Shown in pieces: positions 45,080 to 52,670 of a stretch of DNA of 64,000 bases. The DNA is from Pseudomonadota bacterium (GTDB lineage Bacteria > Pseudomonadota > Alphaproteobacteria > Puniceispirillales > Marisalimonadaceae), in the NCBI GenBank assembly GCA_027625145.1, contig JAQBXK010000003.1:53209-117208 (forward strand). Reading direction: 5' to 3'. A model generated the notes under the pieces. That model searched no databases. It was not told the DNA's origin and was given only the letters and a program-made list of their open reading frames with translations. Numbering within the stretch: the stretch's first letter is position 1; each line of letters starts with the position of its first letter. Made by a program: the position numbers and the translations under genes.

Positions 45080-45319
45080 TTACTTTATAGGATCGTAGTC
45101 ACTCTTTCCCCATGGATGACATTTAATAATTCTTTTAATCCCTAACCAGGTTCCTTGCGTAAAACCAAACTTGATTATTGATTCTTTAGTATACTCTGAA
45201 CATGTAGGCAAAAACCTACAATTATTCCCTAAAAAAGGCGATATAAGATATTTATAGAAATTAATTAAAGTTAATGCAAAATATGTAAGAGCTTTATTTA
45301 TCATAATCTGTTCAAACAA
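45080..45319 (-). CDS. yidD: membrane protein insertion efficiency factor YidD
   Basis: A 79-residue protein with the YidD core: FYKYLISPFLGNNCRFLPTCSEY (three conserved cysteines across the family, two seen here) and IIKCHPWGKSDYDPI. It overlaps the end of rnpA by 19 nt and precedes yidC by 107 nt, the usual order. It assists YidC-dependent insertion at the inner membrane. Confidence 0.94.
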   Translation of the reverse strand: MFEQIMINKALTYFALTLINFYKYLISPFLGNNCRFLPTCSEYTKESIIKFGFTQGTWLGIKRIIKCHPWGKSDYDPIK

Positions 45320-45642
45320 TTTTTCATTTCATTTTTTAAATTAACAAAGGAAGCGTTTATTAAGCTGGCTTTTGCTATTAAAACATAACTATTCCCATTT
45401 TCAAAACTAGATATATTATATTTTAGAAAAAGTGATATCAACGATCTCATTCTTCTTTTTGCTCTATTTCGATTTACAGCGTTACCTATTCTTTTAGTAG
45501 CCGTAAAACCAAATCTTACATTTGATATTTCATTATTTGAATCTTTGTTTTTTTGAAGGATAAAGTTGTTGGTATAAAATTTTTTACCAAATTTATTAGA
45601 CGAAATAAAATCTTTTCTTTTTTTTAAAGTTTCAATTTTCAT
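45301..45642 (-). CDS. rnpA: ribonuclease P protein component
   Basis: The 113-residue basic protein contains RFGFTATKRIGNAVNRNRAKRRMRSLI, the RNR motif of RnpA, which contacts the catalytic RNA and the pre-tRNA leader. It follows rpmH by 67 nt in the same direction. The C-terminus overlaps yidD. Confidence 0.94.
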   Translation of the reverse strand: MKIETLKKRKDFISSNKFGKKFYTNNFILQKNKDSNNEISNVRFGFTATKRIGNAVNRNRAKRRMRSLISLFLKYNISSFENGNSYVLIAKASLINASFVNLKNEMKNCLNRL

Positions 45643-45709
45643 CTAATATTTCCATTTATAAATAATACTAAAGATATATAGAAAAAATTTAAAATGAATA
45701 TTTTATGTT

Positions 45710-45844
45710 CTAAGCGGACAGTCTTTTTCTACCTTTAGCTCTTCGACTACGAATAACATTTCTTCCTCCAACAGTAGAAATTCTACTTCGGTATCCATGT
45801 CTTCTTTTTCTTACTAAATTACTTGGTTGAAATGTACGCTTCAT
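45710..45844 (-). CDS. rpmH: 50S ribosomal protein L34
   Basis: A 44-codon gene running from the ATG at 45844 to the TAG at 45710. It encodes [20 protein letters not shown], the invariant L34 N-terminus, followed by a highly basic tail ending in KGRKRLSA. It is followed by rnpA, as in nearly all bacteria, and starts the cluster reading to engB. Confidence 0.98.
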   Translation of the reverse strand: MKRTFQPSNLVRKRRHGYRSRISTVGGRNVIRSRRAKGRKRLSA

Positions 45845-45925
45845 GTTTACTCTGTATTTACATACAGCCTCTTTATTTAATTCATTGATGCTTATTAGAC
45901 ACTTTGTATTAAATAGTCAATATGA

Positions 45926-46414
45926 TTATTTATTAGCTCTTTCAAAAATTGTAGGAGCTGGCTTCATTTCCATATCCCATGGGAAATATATCCAAGTGTC
46001 TTGAGAAACTTCTGTTATAAATGTGTCAACTTGTTCCCTTCCACTTGGTTTAGCATACACTGTAGCATAATGCGCATCAGGTAAAGTTAACCTGATAGAC
46101 TTAATGGTTTCTCCTGTATCTACAAGATCATCAACTATTAACCAATTTTTACCAGTTCCTGCAGCAGTAGCGTCTTTTAAAACATTAACTGAGCCTTTAC
46201 TTTTTTTATTATATGACTTAACGCAAACAGTATCGATTAACCTTATATCTAATTCTCTTGCAACTATAGCAGCAGGCACCAAACCACCTCTTGTGACGGC
46301 TACAATGCCTTTAAAAGTATCCATTTCAAGTAATCTCCAGGCTAATGCTCTACTATTCCTATGGAGCTCTTCCCAAGAAACAGGAAAAGATTTATCATAA
46401 TTATTGTTAACCAT
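45926..46414 (-). CDS. gpt: xanthine (guanine) phosphoribosyltransferase
   Basis: A purine-salvage enzyme of about 162 residues. The PRPP-binding motif is [12 protein letters not shown] (about residues 91-102); [11 protein letters not shown] (about 41) and the C-terminal WIYFPWDME loop fit Gpt. The ATG at 46414 is preferred over the GTG at 46423. It ends the core region on the minus strand, and its upstream region contains the 13-bp inverted repeat shared with tRNA-Arg. Confidence 0.9.
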   Translation of the reverse strand: MVNNNYDKSFPVSWEELHRNSRALAWRLLEMDTFKGIVAVTRGGLVPAAIVARELDIRLIDTVCVKSYNKKSKGSVNVLKDATAAGTGKNWLIVDDLVDTGETIKSIRLTLPDAHYATVYAKPSGREQVDTFITEVSQDTWIYFPWDMEMKPAPTIFERANK

Positions 46415-46483
46415 ATTGCCCACTTCAACTATTTAAAAGTTTCTAATACACTATTATAACACTGATTTATAATATTTATTTTC

Positions 46484-46527
46484 TTACTTGCTTATAGTTA
46501 TTTATATAGATAATTATAAGCAAGTAA
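46484..46527. promoter_or_regulatory. 13-bp perfect inverted repeat between gpt and tRNA-Arg
   Basis: TTACTTGCTTATA (46484-46496) and TATAAGCAAGTAA (46515-46527) are exact reverse complements with an 18-nt AT-rich spacer. The site is 70 nt upstream of gpt and 14 nt before the mature tRNA. Neither strand has a T-tract after the stem, so an operator or recombination-related site is more likely than a terminator. Confidence 0.55.
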
Positions 46528-46540
46528 AACTTAAAAATAA

Positions 46541-46617
46541 GCGCTCGTAGCTCAGCTGGATAGAGCACTAGACTACGAATCTAGGGGTCAGGAGTTCGAA
46601 TCTTCTCGAGCGCACCA
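46541..46617 (+). tRNA. tRNA-Arg (anticodon ACG), intact; integration site
   Basis: A 77-nt gene including the encoded CCA. Acceptor GCGCTCG pairs with CGAGCGC; the D-arm AGCTCAGCTGGATAGAGC, anticodon stem CTAGA/TCTAG with loop CTACGAA (anticodon ACG), and T-arm with GTTCGAATC are all present. The A34 is expected to be edited to inosine to read CGN codons. Its 3' half is duplicated at 56629-56690, and a tyrosine integrase remnant begins 104 nt downstream. Confidence 0.97.
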
Positions 46618-46683
46618 TTTTTTTAATTTAATATCAATAAGTTAGAAAAATAGAAACTTAACACACCTCAGTAAATACTCAGT

Positions 46684-46705
46684 TTTGACACAGATTTGAC
46701 ACAGT
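46684..46705 (+). repeat. tandem 11-nt repeat TTTGACACAG(A/T) in front of the integrase
   Basis: TTTGACACAG occurs at 46684-46693 and again at 46695-46704. A related TGTGACACAG lies at 56555-56564, just before the degenerate tRNA copy, and both places are preceded by CCTCAG. The repeats could be integrase arm-binding sites marking both ends of the element. Confidence 0.5.
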
Positions 46706-46720
46706 AAAAGGAGTCGAATC

Positions 46721-47652
46721 ATGGGATGCGTGCGTAAAAGAGAAAAATCTTGGAATGCTCAAGTTAAAGTTTCTGGATGGAGAAGTTTTACAAAAACATT
46801 TAAAACAAAATTAAGTGCTACAGAATGGGTTGTGAATTTTGAAAAAGAACTTCGTTCTAAAACTATTCCAGAGAAAGATATTAAAAATTTAAAGTTAAAA
46901 AATTTATTTAATAAATATAAATTAGAAATTCTTCCTAAGTTAAAAAGTTATAAAATCGTTTCTTATAAATTAACAGTTTTGTCTAGATCATGGTTAGGAG
47001 ACATTGTTGTTGTAAATTTAACAAAAAGACATTTAGAACAGTTTTGTGAAGACAGAAAATTAAAGGTTAAAGAAGGCACTGTTAAATCCGAATTGATGCT
47101 AATTAAAAGAATTTTTAAAATTGCAATTGATAAATGGAATTATGGAATACCTTTTGATGCCTTTAGTGGACTTGAAATTCCTTCACCTCACAAACCAAGA
47201 ACTCGAAGAGCATCTAAAGAAGAATTAACAACTCTAATATTCAATGCAGAAAAACAAAGAAATAAATACATATCTACTATTATTCAGTTTGTAGTTGAAA
47301 CTGGAATGAGACGATCTGAGATACTGAAACTATCATGAAACGATGTGAACTTAGAGACTAGAATTGCCTCTTTATATAACACTAAAAATGGAGATGATAA
47401 ACATATTCCATTAACTAAACCTGCTATAGAATTATTATCTAATCTTACTCAGTCATATGAGTTTGTATTTCCAATATCAAAGGGTTAAGATTTCACGACC
47501 TAAGACATGAAGCAGTTTCAAGGTTCTTTGAAATGGAATTATCTGTTCCAGAGATTACATTGATATCTGGTCATAAAGACGTAAGACAATTATTTAGATA
47601 CACTCATTTAAAACCAGAGAATTTGATTGCTAAATATTCAACTATTTTTTAA
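46721..47652 (+). pseudogene. tRNA-associated tyrosine recombinase (integrase), decayed
   Basis: The first 205 codons encode an intact N-terminal and core-binding region and the start of the catalytic domain (ETGMRRSE, first catalytic Arg). An in-frame TGA at 47336-47338 replaces what should be Trp in LSWNDVNLE. The same frame then continues as typical integrase sequence to FPISKG and stops at a TAA near 47486. After a shift and apparent loss of about 20 codons, the other frame carries RFHDLRHEAVS (His/Arg), LISGHKDVRQ (His) and FRYTHLKPENL (nucleophile Tyr), to the TAA at 47652. All catalytic residues remain, so decay is recent. GGAG precedes the ATG by 10 nt. Confidence 0.88.
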
Positions 47653-47673
47653 TGCATCAATTAGGGAAAATAA

Positions 47674-47799
47674 ATGAAATTTACAAAGTTTATAGAATGT
47701 TACAAATGGTTCAAAACTAAGTTTCCAACTTTAAAAGAATTGGAAAGAAAGCAGTTGGAAGAAAAACTAAAAGAATTGAAAAAGCAAAAGGAGAAGTAA
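47674..47799 (+). CDS. 41-residue Lys/Glu-rich small protein
   Basis: The ATG at 47674 is preceded by AGGGA, and the frame runs 41 codons to TAA. The product starts MKFTKFIECYKWFKTKFPTL and ends in a strongly charged amphipathic helix (KELERKQLEEKLKELKKQKEK-like composition). It follows the integrase remnant by 21 nt. No family recognised; small charged proteins next to integrases can be excisionase-like, but nothing here proves it. Confidence 0.45.
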   Translation: MKFTKFIECYKWFKTKFPTLKELERKQLEEKLKELKKQKEK

Positions 47800-47806
47800 C
47801 ATAATA

Positions 47807-48015
47807 ATGTTCCAAAACAATAAAGTGTTATCACCAAACAAATCTTATGATGAGATTGCAAAATCAATGAATAACAAACTCAAACAATCAAAGAATGAAA
47901 CCTTTGGTACATTAAAAAAACAGATAATGAATTAAATTTACCTTGGGGAACTTCATTTGAGATGTCTGGATATACAGATTATTTTGAATCAATATATTAA
48001 GATGGTGATGATTAG
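47807..48015 (+). pseudogene. small gene with A-run frameshift and premature stop
   Basis: The ATG at 47807 opens 42 codons ending in TAA at 47933. At an A7 run (about 47916-47922) a one-base shift joins it to a coding-like frame reading NELNLPWGTSFEMSGYTDYF, then ESIY, a TAA (47998-48000) and DGDD with TAG at 48015. A homologous 71-nt stretch without indels (56 of 71 identical) occurs at 56739-56809 in the second unit. The double defect suggests a decayed gene of about 68 codons. Confidence 0.5.
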
Positions 48016-48025
48016 GGTTTAATTA

Positions 48026-48069
48026 TTAAATACTTTACCCTAGACATCTATTTTGATTAAACTGAATTT
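48026..48069 (+). promoter_or_regulatory. promoter-repeat copy R0 (right half only)
   Basis: TTTACC (48034-48039), 17 nt, TTAAAC (48057-48062), then 7 nt to the ATG of the lipoprotein gene at 48070. No ribosome site lies in those 7 nt, so the predicted mRNA is leaderless or nearly so. The left half of the repeat is not recognisable here. Confidence 0.55.
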
Positions 48070-48957
48070 ATGAAAAAACTTTTTATAATGTTTTTAGTAT
48101 CTCTTGGTTTAAGTAATTGTATAACCACTCAAGAAAAAAGTGCAGTTTCTGAGATAGTAACTGATACTTTTTCACCTAAAAAATCACCTGACAAAGAAAC
48201 AAAGTTAGGTCTAACTCAAAATAAAATAAAAAATGATGTTAATAAATATAAATTCACTCAATGGAAATGTTACAAATCTCATTGGTTAAATAAATATAAG
48301 CAACTTATTTTAACAGTTGGATATTTTCCAGAATTTCAAAAATTTGAACAAAATAACAGAATTGGAATGTTAGAGTTAAATGATACGAAATCAAAAAAAC
48401 TAGCCATATATTCTCGCAAGGGTGTTCAACATTTTTGGAATTGGGGAGGAAAAAATTTCAATAATTATCAGATAATAATTCATCCTTCTGGTAATGGATG
48501 GTTTTACGATTTTCAGAATACAAAACCTAATGAACAAAAAAAACCAAGAGAAACTTATGATTGCAAACCTTTGCAAACCATTTCTATAGCGATAAATGAT
48601 ATAGGTAATGTTATAAATGAATTGAATGAAGTTCCAAATTTTGAAGTTAAGGATTTAATTAAAAACTTACAAATCCATATGCTCAAATGTTTTAAATTAA
48701 ATTTTCCTACTACAAAAGTTTTAAAAAATTATCCTACGGTTACTCTACAAATTTTTATTAACAAAGATGGTGTTGTCAAAAAAACAAACTTTTTGAATAG
48801 AAAAAAATATGAAACCGATATGGAATATAAAATTATAGCAGATATTGCTAGTAAAGCAGTTATGAGTTGCTCACACTTACCAATCCCAAAAAGCAAAACC
48901 GGATTATCTAAAAATTTCATAATGGATTTTAATTCTAACTTTATATTGGAAAATTGA
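48070..48957 (+). CDS. lipoprotein with TonB/TolA-like C-terminal domain
   Basis: A 295-residue protein. The signal peptide ends in a lipobox (LGLSNC, Cys at residue 17), predicting an outer- or inner-membrane lipoprotein. Residues 60-180 form an unrecognised domain with several tryptophans. The C-terminal 85 residues (PTVTLQIFINKDGVVKKTNFLNR ... ADIASKAVMSCSHLPIP) match the fold of TolA/TonB C-terminal domains, in which a strand pair precedes a helix and a Cys. A cell-envelope role is likely. Expression is probably from the repeat-type promoter directly upstream. Confidence 0.7.
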   Translation: MKKLFIMFLVSLGLSNCITTQEKSAVSEIVTDTFSPKKSPDKETKLGLTQNKIKNDVNKYKFTQWKCYKSHWLNKYKQLILTVGYFPEFQKFEQNNRIGMLELNDTKSKKLAIYSRKGVQHFWNWGGKNFNNYQIIIHPSGNGWFYDFQNTKPNEQKKPRETYDCKPLQTISIAINDIGNVINELNEVPNFEVKDLIKNLQIHMLKCFKLNFPTTKVLKNYPTVTLQIFINKDGVVKKTNFLNRKKYETDMEYKIIADIASKAVMSCSHLPIPKSKTGLSKNFIMDFNSNFILEN

Positions 48958-48971
48958 GAACACAATTTATT

Positions 48972-49244
48972 ATGTATTTTAAGAAAAACCATAAATGTGA
49001 AAACTGCACCTATCCCTTTAAAATTGTCTGGAATTGTAAGAAGACACTTGAAGATAAAGAATGGATTTTACTTTGTTATAACTGTATCCGATATTTCAAA
49101 CATTTGAATCGTTGGAGATTTAAAACAAGACTTCAAAACATCAAAGGTTTTAAATGGTGTAGAATAAATCCGACTAAAATAGAACTTCCTTTGTATGAAA
49201 TCCGACAGTCATATAAACATGATACTCTCAAACACTCTGCTTAA
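48972..49244 (+). CDS. small CxxC (zinc-ribbon-like) protein, intact copy
   Basis: A 90-residue basic protein with CENC near residue 9 and LCYNC near residue 36, two Cys pairs that could bind zinc, followed by an Arg/Lys-rich helix (RWRFKTRLQNIKGFKWCR). The ATG at 48972 is chosen because its paralogue at 57149 begins at the same place; a TTG at 48954 overlaps the previous stop. A nucleic-acid-binding role is plausible. A broken homologue lies at 57149-57387. Confidence 0.6.
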   Translation: MYFKKNHKCENCTYPFKIVWNCKKTLEDKEWILLCYNCIRYFKHLNRWRFKTRLQNIKGFKWCRINPTKIELPLYEIRQSYKHDTLKHSA

Positions 49245-49867
49245 TTAACCTTCATAAAAACATAGTTCTCTTTACATTTGTATCTGCAATGTATCGTTCA
49301 AACCCATTATGACATTCATGCAACACAAGAATGTTTATTTTCATTATTCTCAATTTTAATGCACCAATCCTTATATAGTACTGATGCAAATGAGATGGTT
49401 TTATCACCCATCATTGAGATTACTGATGCTATGAATATGGTTGTGACTACCTAAGTGTCGTTAGATAAGTAACTATTATATTATGAAACACCCAAGTTGG
49501 AATGGTGTTTAAATATTCCCAACAGGACAAGGGAGTACTTACCCTTACAGAATATGATGGCAAATGTATCTGCATCATAATTCAGGCCGTAGTTAAAGTA
49601 GAGAAATACTTTACTTGGATTTCTAACAAAGAGTGAAGTAAGTGAATGGGATATCGGACTACCCACCCAACTGAATGAATCACAAAGGTGATACTATTGG
49701 TTCATGTAGTTTCTCTGATACATTGTGAACGAAGTCGTCAGACTCAAGAAAAACACTTAACCTTTGAGTAGGTTAAGTGTGTCCAAAATCATCTCCTCAA
49801 ATATTTGAACTATAGATTTTTATATGAAGTTTGATTTGTAATAAAGGTATAAATTTTAGATTAGGCT
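49245..49867. other. 623-nt stretch without a convincing gene; two stem-loops
   Basis: No credible reading frame with a ribosome site is seen on either strand. GC is slightly above its neighbours. AAACACC...GGTGTTT (49487-49511) forms a 7-bp hairpin and a strong terminator lies near 49754-49779. The region could hold a small RNA or a decayed gene; I see no known RNA family. Confidence 0.4.
49748..49780 (-). terminator. rho-independent terminator after the MORN-type gene at 49868
   Basis: ACACTTAACCT pairs with AGGTTAAGTGT (stem 49753-49763 with 49770-49780, 6-nt loop). On the minus strand it is followed by TTTTTCTT. It ends the transcript of the gene that stops at 49868. Confidence 0.75.
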
Positions 49868-50305
49868 TTACTCACTAATCTTTTTCCCATTCTTATAAGT
49901 TCCAGAAAGTTTTATATTTAAAGTTCCATCTTGATTGTCAATTATCCAAGTACCATTCCTTTTATCATTAATGTAGTTACCTCTTTCAAGTAACTTTCCA
50001 TAACCTGAATATCTTAATGTTAACCCTTCTTTTTTATCATTTTTAAAGTTTCCTTTAGACTTCAACTGTCCTTTTTTCCAATAATATAACCAAGTTCCTG
50101 CTTTTTTCCCGTCTTTAAATGAACCTTGTACTTCACTATTTGTATAAGACCATAATCCTTCAATTTTCCCTGTATATGGAACATCAGAAAACTTCTTGTA
50201 ATAAAGATCATCTCTTTTAATTAAATCATCCATTGTCACACTCCAACCAATAGATGAAGTCAAACAAAAGAGAACTGTAAAGAATGTGATAAGTGTTTTG
50301 TTCAT
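49868..50305 (-). CDS. secreted MORN-2/YwqK-type repeat protein
   Basis: A 145-residue protein with a Sec signal peptide (about residues 1-21, ending SIGWS). It has four or five repeats of about 20 residues with the core G-x-(F/Y)-K-(D/N)-G/D-K-(K/R)-x-G-x-W-x-x-Y (for example GSFKDGKKAGTWLYYWKKGQL). Such repeats form extended beta-hairpins in periplasmic or surface proteins, and are often found as YwqK-like 'antitoxin-type' families with unproven roles. TTGCAC-N16-TAGAAT lies 6 nt before the ATG with no ribosome site, suggesting a leaderless mRNA. Confidence 0.75.
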   Translation of the reverse strand: MNKTLITFFTVLFCLTSSIGWSVTMDDLIKRDDLYYKKFSDVPYTGKIEGLWSYTNSEVQGSFKDGKKAGTWLYYWKKGQLKSKGNFKNDKKEGLTLRYSGYGKLLERGNYINDKRNGTWIIDNQDGTLNIKLSGTYKNGKKISE

Positions 50306-50344
50306 AACTTCATTCTAGTATTTAATTAGAGAAGTGCAAATAAA

Positions 50345-50370
50345 AACCCACCAGTTGAAATGTGGTAGGT
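50345..50370 (-). terminator. probable terminator between the two MORN-type genes
   Basis: ACCCACCA and TGGTAGGT form an 8-bp stem with one mismatch, and on the minus strand it is followed by a TTTTT-containing tract. It lies 35-60 nt after the stop of the upstream MORN-type gene and before the promoter of the next one. Confidence 0.5.
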
Positions 50371-50404
50371 GTTCTGATTGAGAGAGTGATTGTTGGATTA
50401 GATA

Positions 50405-51003
50405 TTAATCACTAATCTTTATGTCATTTTTGTAAAATCCAGTCCATTCTTTCCAAATAATTCCCTCAGTATCATAAGTTACATGATGACCTTCTCTGTT
50501 ACCATTTTTAAATTCACCTTTTTCATGTATATTTCCGTCATTAAAGTAAGCAACCCAATAACCTTCTCTTCTGCCATTCTTGTATTTACCTTTGGAATGT
50601 AATTGTCCATTATTATGGTAATACTTCCAGATCCCTTCATGATTGCCATTCTTATAATTACCTTTAAAATATAACTTTCCATTGTAATAATATGACACCC
50701 AAGAACCTTCTTTTAATCCGTTCTTGTAATTACCTTTATGCTCAAATTCCATATAATCGAATCGATAAACCCATAAACCTTGCTTCTTTCCTTTTTTAAA
50801 AGAACCTTTCTCAAAAGAACCATCATACTTACCTGTAAATTTTTCAAAAACTTTTCCTGTTGCTTCTCCATCAAATGGAACATCTAAGGATTTTTTATAA
50901 TAAATCCCTTCTTTTTCTTCTAATTCATCCCAAGTTTCACTCCAACCAATAGATGCGTTGATACAAAAGAGAACTATAAAGAATGTAACGAGTTTTTTTT
51001 CAT
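50405..51003 (-). pseudogene. MORN-2/YwqK-type repeat protein with a frameshift in an A8 run at codon 2
   Basis: From about 50992 down to 50405 a single frame encodes a signal peptide (LVTFFIVLFCINASIGWS), a linker and six to seven MORN-2 repeats (G-N-Y-K-N-G-x-x-E-G-x-W). The matching ATG at 51003 is separated from this frame by a run of eight A, where six or nine would keep frame. No other start fits before a TAG. The downstream part alone could begin at an ATG at 50752. Either an inactivating indel or slippage on A8 is possible. It is a paralogue of the gene at 49868; the signal peptides are nearly identical. Confidence 0.7.
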
Positions 51004-51161
51004 ACTCATAATTCTATGAATATTTTCTCTCAAAGTAAAGAGATCAAACCCTCTCCAACATATCAAAAACACATCTTTATAAATACCATTAGCAACCATT
51101 TAAGGGCTGCTGAGTATCCCCCCAGAACCACCTTATCAAAACACTATAGAAAAGAGTTAAA

Positions 51162-51359
51162 ATGAACTTAAAACAAAAGATAAATCTTCTGGAGAAACTC
51201 AAAGAGGAACGAGACACAAAAGAACAAAAACTACGATTTGGAGTGAAACCAAGATGGACTGGAAATACTGGTTATTCCTTCTTTAGAGAACTTCGTGAAT
51301 CTCTATCTACATCAAATCAAACTAAACTTAACAATCTAAAAAGGAGTGTATTAGTATGA
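51162..51359 (+). CDS. 65-residue charged small protein, first of an overlapping pair
   Basis: Residues 1-25 form a Lys/Glu-rich amphipathic helix; the rest is Arg-rich (KPRWTGNTGYSFFRELRESLS). It is not recognised. Its stop codon overlaps the start of the next gene (ATGA), so the two are translated together. The AAAGAG before the ATG could serve as a ribosome site. Two small overlapping genes, the second RHH-like, recall toxin-antitoxin or plasmid-control layouts, but no motif confirms that. Confidence 0.5.
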   Translation: MNLKQKINLLEKLKEERDTKEQKLRFGVKPRWTGNTGYSFFRELRESLSTSNQTKLNNLKRSVLV

Positions 51360-51550
51360 ACACACATCAGTATCTAACAAGAATAAAAGACGAACATTGG
51401 GAAGATATACAAAGAGTAAAAACTCTGGATAATTGTTCTGCAAATTCAATTATCAATGAGGGAATAAGACTTATGATTAAAGAAAAGTTACAGGAACTAT
51501 CTACATTGAGAAAGAATAGAACAAGTTTGCAGAATATGGTTTCAGTATAG
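51356..51550 (+). CDS. 64-residue small protein, possible ribbon-helix-helix regulator
   Basis: The product starts MNTHQYLTRIKDEHWEDIQR and continues DNCSANSIINEGIRLMIKEKL. The second half (S-x-N-x-x-I-N-E-G-I-R-L-M-I) resembles the helix pair of RHH (CopG/Arc) proteins, but the leading beta-strand is not clear. It overlaps the upstream gene by 4 nt and is followed by a terminator. Confidence 0.5.
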   Translation: MNTHQYLTRIKDEHWEDIQRVKTLDNCSANSIINEGIRLMIKEKLQELSTLRKNRTSLQNMVSV

Positions 51551-51565
51551 AAGTCTAAATAGAAT

Positions 51566-51628
51566 TAAGAGTGATTGATTAAAAAGACAAACTCCATTTG
51601 AATATAGTTTATCACTCTTATTTTTTTT
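51566..51628 (+). terminator. terminator after the small gene pair
   Basis: TAAGAGTGAT (51566-51575) and ATCACTCTTA (51611-51620) form a perfect 10-bp stem with a 35-nt loop, followed by eight T (51621-51628). It ends the 51162-51550 transcript. The T-run overlaps the stop codon of the minus-strand membrane gene. Confidence 0.75.
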
Positions 51629-51941
51629 ATTCATGCTCTCCACCTTTATCATTAGGATCTAACTCTATTCTTTTTCCTTGATAATAAATTGCACGACTTC
51701 TACTAGGAGTATAATATCCGCCAAAAAATTTTGGTTTTCTTTTTGCAGTTTCAAAAGTTGCAACTGTAATAGCAATAGCACCCAATAAAAGAATATGTAG
51801 AACTGTTGTTATTCCAAATATCCACATACTGGTAAAATACAATGAAAACATAATGCACCACATCCATGCCAAGATTTGCATTATCATATGTCTAGTATTT
51901 GTATCTGGAATATTTTTAAGTGGATTTTTATTATGATTCAT
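51627..51941 (-). CDS. hypothetical two-TM membrane protein
   Basis: A 104-residue protein with two TM helices (about residues 19-42 and 47-66) and a basic, Tyr-rich, cytoplasmic tail (KFFGGYYTPSRSRAIYYQGKRIEL). The ATG at 51941 is preferred to a GTG 12 codons upstream. No family recognised. It converges with the small gene pair. Confidence 0.6.
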   Translation of the reverse strand: MNHNKNPLKNIPDTNTRHMIMQILAWMWCIMFSLYFTSMWIFGITTVLHILLLGAIAITVATFETAKRKPKFFGGYYTPSRSRAIYYQGKRIELDPNDKGGEHE

Positions 51942-51977
51942 AATAAAAGACCAATTATCAAAAATTAATTTTTGCAC

Positions 51978-52427
51978 TTAATCTCCATTAATATTGATTA
52001 TATAAATTTAATTGTAAATTATTGTATAAAATACTTAGAATAATTATTCATTATGTAATTCTTAATTTTGGAGTAGTTCCATATACCAATAAAAGAAATT
52101 AGCGCAAAAAGAAAAGGTGATAATAAACTGGATGAAGAAGCTATACACATAATATCATTATAATTTATTTTTTCTTAATTACAAGACAGTTTCTTTAACT
52201 ATTTTAATTGAACTTTAAAAGCATAATAGTTATCTAGATTATACTTACTTAATAATTTTAAAAGAAAATAATCATTCATAAAATACTCAAATGAGACATT
52301 TTTAAATGAACAGAAAATATGAAAAATTGTTACTTAACAAGGATTTTTAAATATCCATATAAATTCAATATTATAATAGTAGTTTTTAAGTAATTGATTA
52401 AGAAAAAAATACAGAAATATTAATATA
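51978..52427. other. 450-nt AT-rich stretch with no gene seen
   Basis: All frames are broken by frequent stops and no hairpin with a T-tract stands out. The last 17 nt (ACAGAAATATTAATATA, 52411-52427) recur almost exactly at 59341-59358, again directly before an ATG, which hints at a second kind of leaderless promoter. Confidence 0.4.
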
Positions 52428-52670
52428 ATGACTTTTAAATATAATAAATTAAACGCTAAATGTATGTGGTGTAAAAGAAAAAGAAACCCTCACCCTGATT
52501 ACAAAAATGAAACTATACCAACAAAAATATTCTTGTCTGAAAAAGGAAGACAAATTGAACTCTGTTTTAGTTGTTATGAAGATGATAAGTTTAAATCTGA
52601 TAATACTAAATTTAAGAAAAACTTAGATTTTAAATTTGAAACAATGACACTTTTAAAACTATTATCCTAA
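52428..52670 (+). CDS. small CxxC-CxxC protein
   Basis: An 80-residue protein with CMWCKRKRNPHP (about residues 13-24) and LCFSCYEDD (about 45-53), two Cys pairs that could form a zinc ribbon. No ribosome site is seen; the AT-rich box immediately upstream may be its promoter. Basic overall. Function unknown; one of several Cys-pair small proteins in this island. Confidence 0.55.
   Translation: MTFKYNKLNAKCMWCKRKRNPHPDYKNETIPTKIFLSEKGRQIELCFSCYEDDKFKSDNTKFKKNLDFKFETMTLLKLLS

Noticed and set aside
47336..47338. In-frame TGA in the integrase read as a recoded Trp codon
   Set aside because: Other genes here end in TGA (for example the lipoprotein at 48957), and the integrase has a second defect further on, so a plain nonsense mutation is simpler.
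47916..47935. Programmed -1 frameshift at the A7 run
   Set aside because: The shifted frame has a further premature stop before the conserved end, so decay is more likely than programmed recoding.
49481..49666. 61-codon minus-strand frame (MGSPISHSLTSLFVRNPSKV...)
   Set aside because: No ribosome site, no family, atypical composition, and it lies across hairpins; treated as chance.
51162..51550. Toxin-antitoxin pair
   Set aside because: The overlap and small size fit, but no toxin fold is seen and the RHH resemblance of the second protein is weak.
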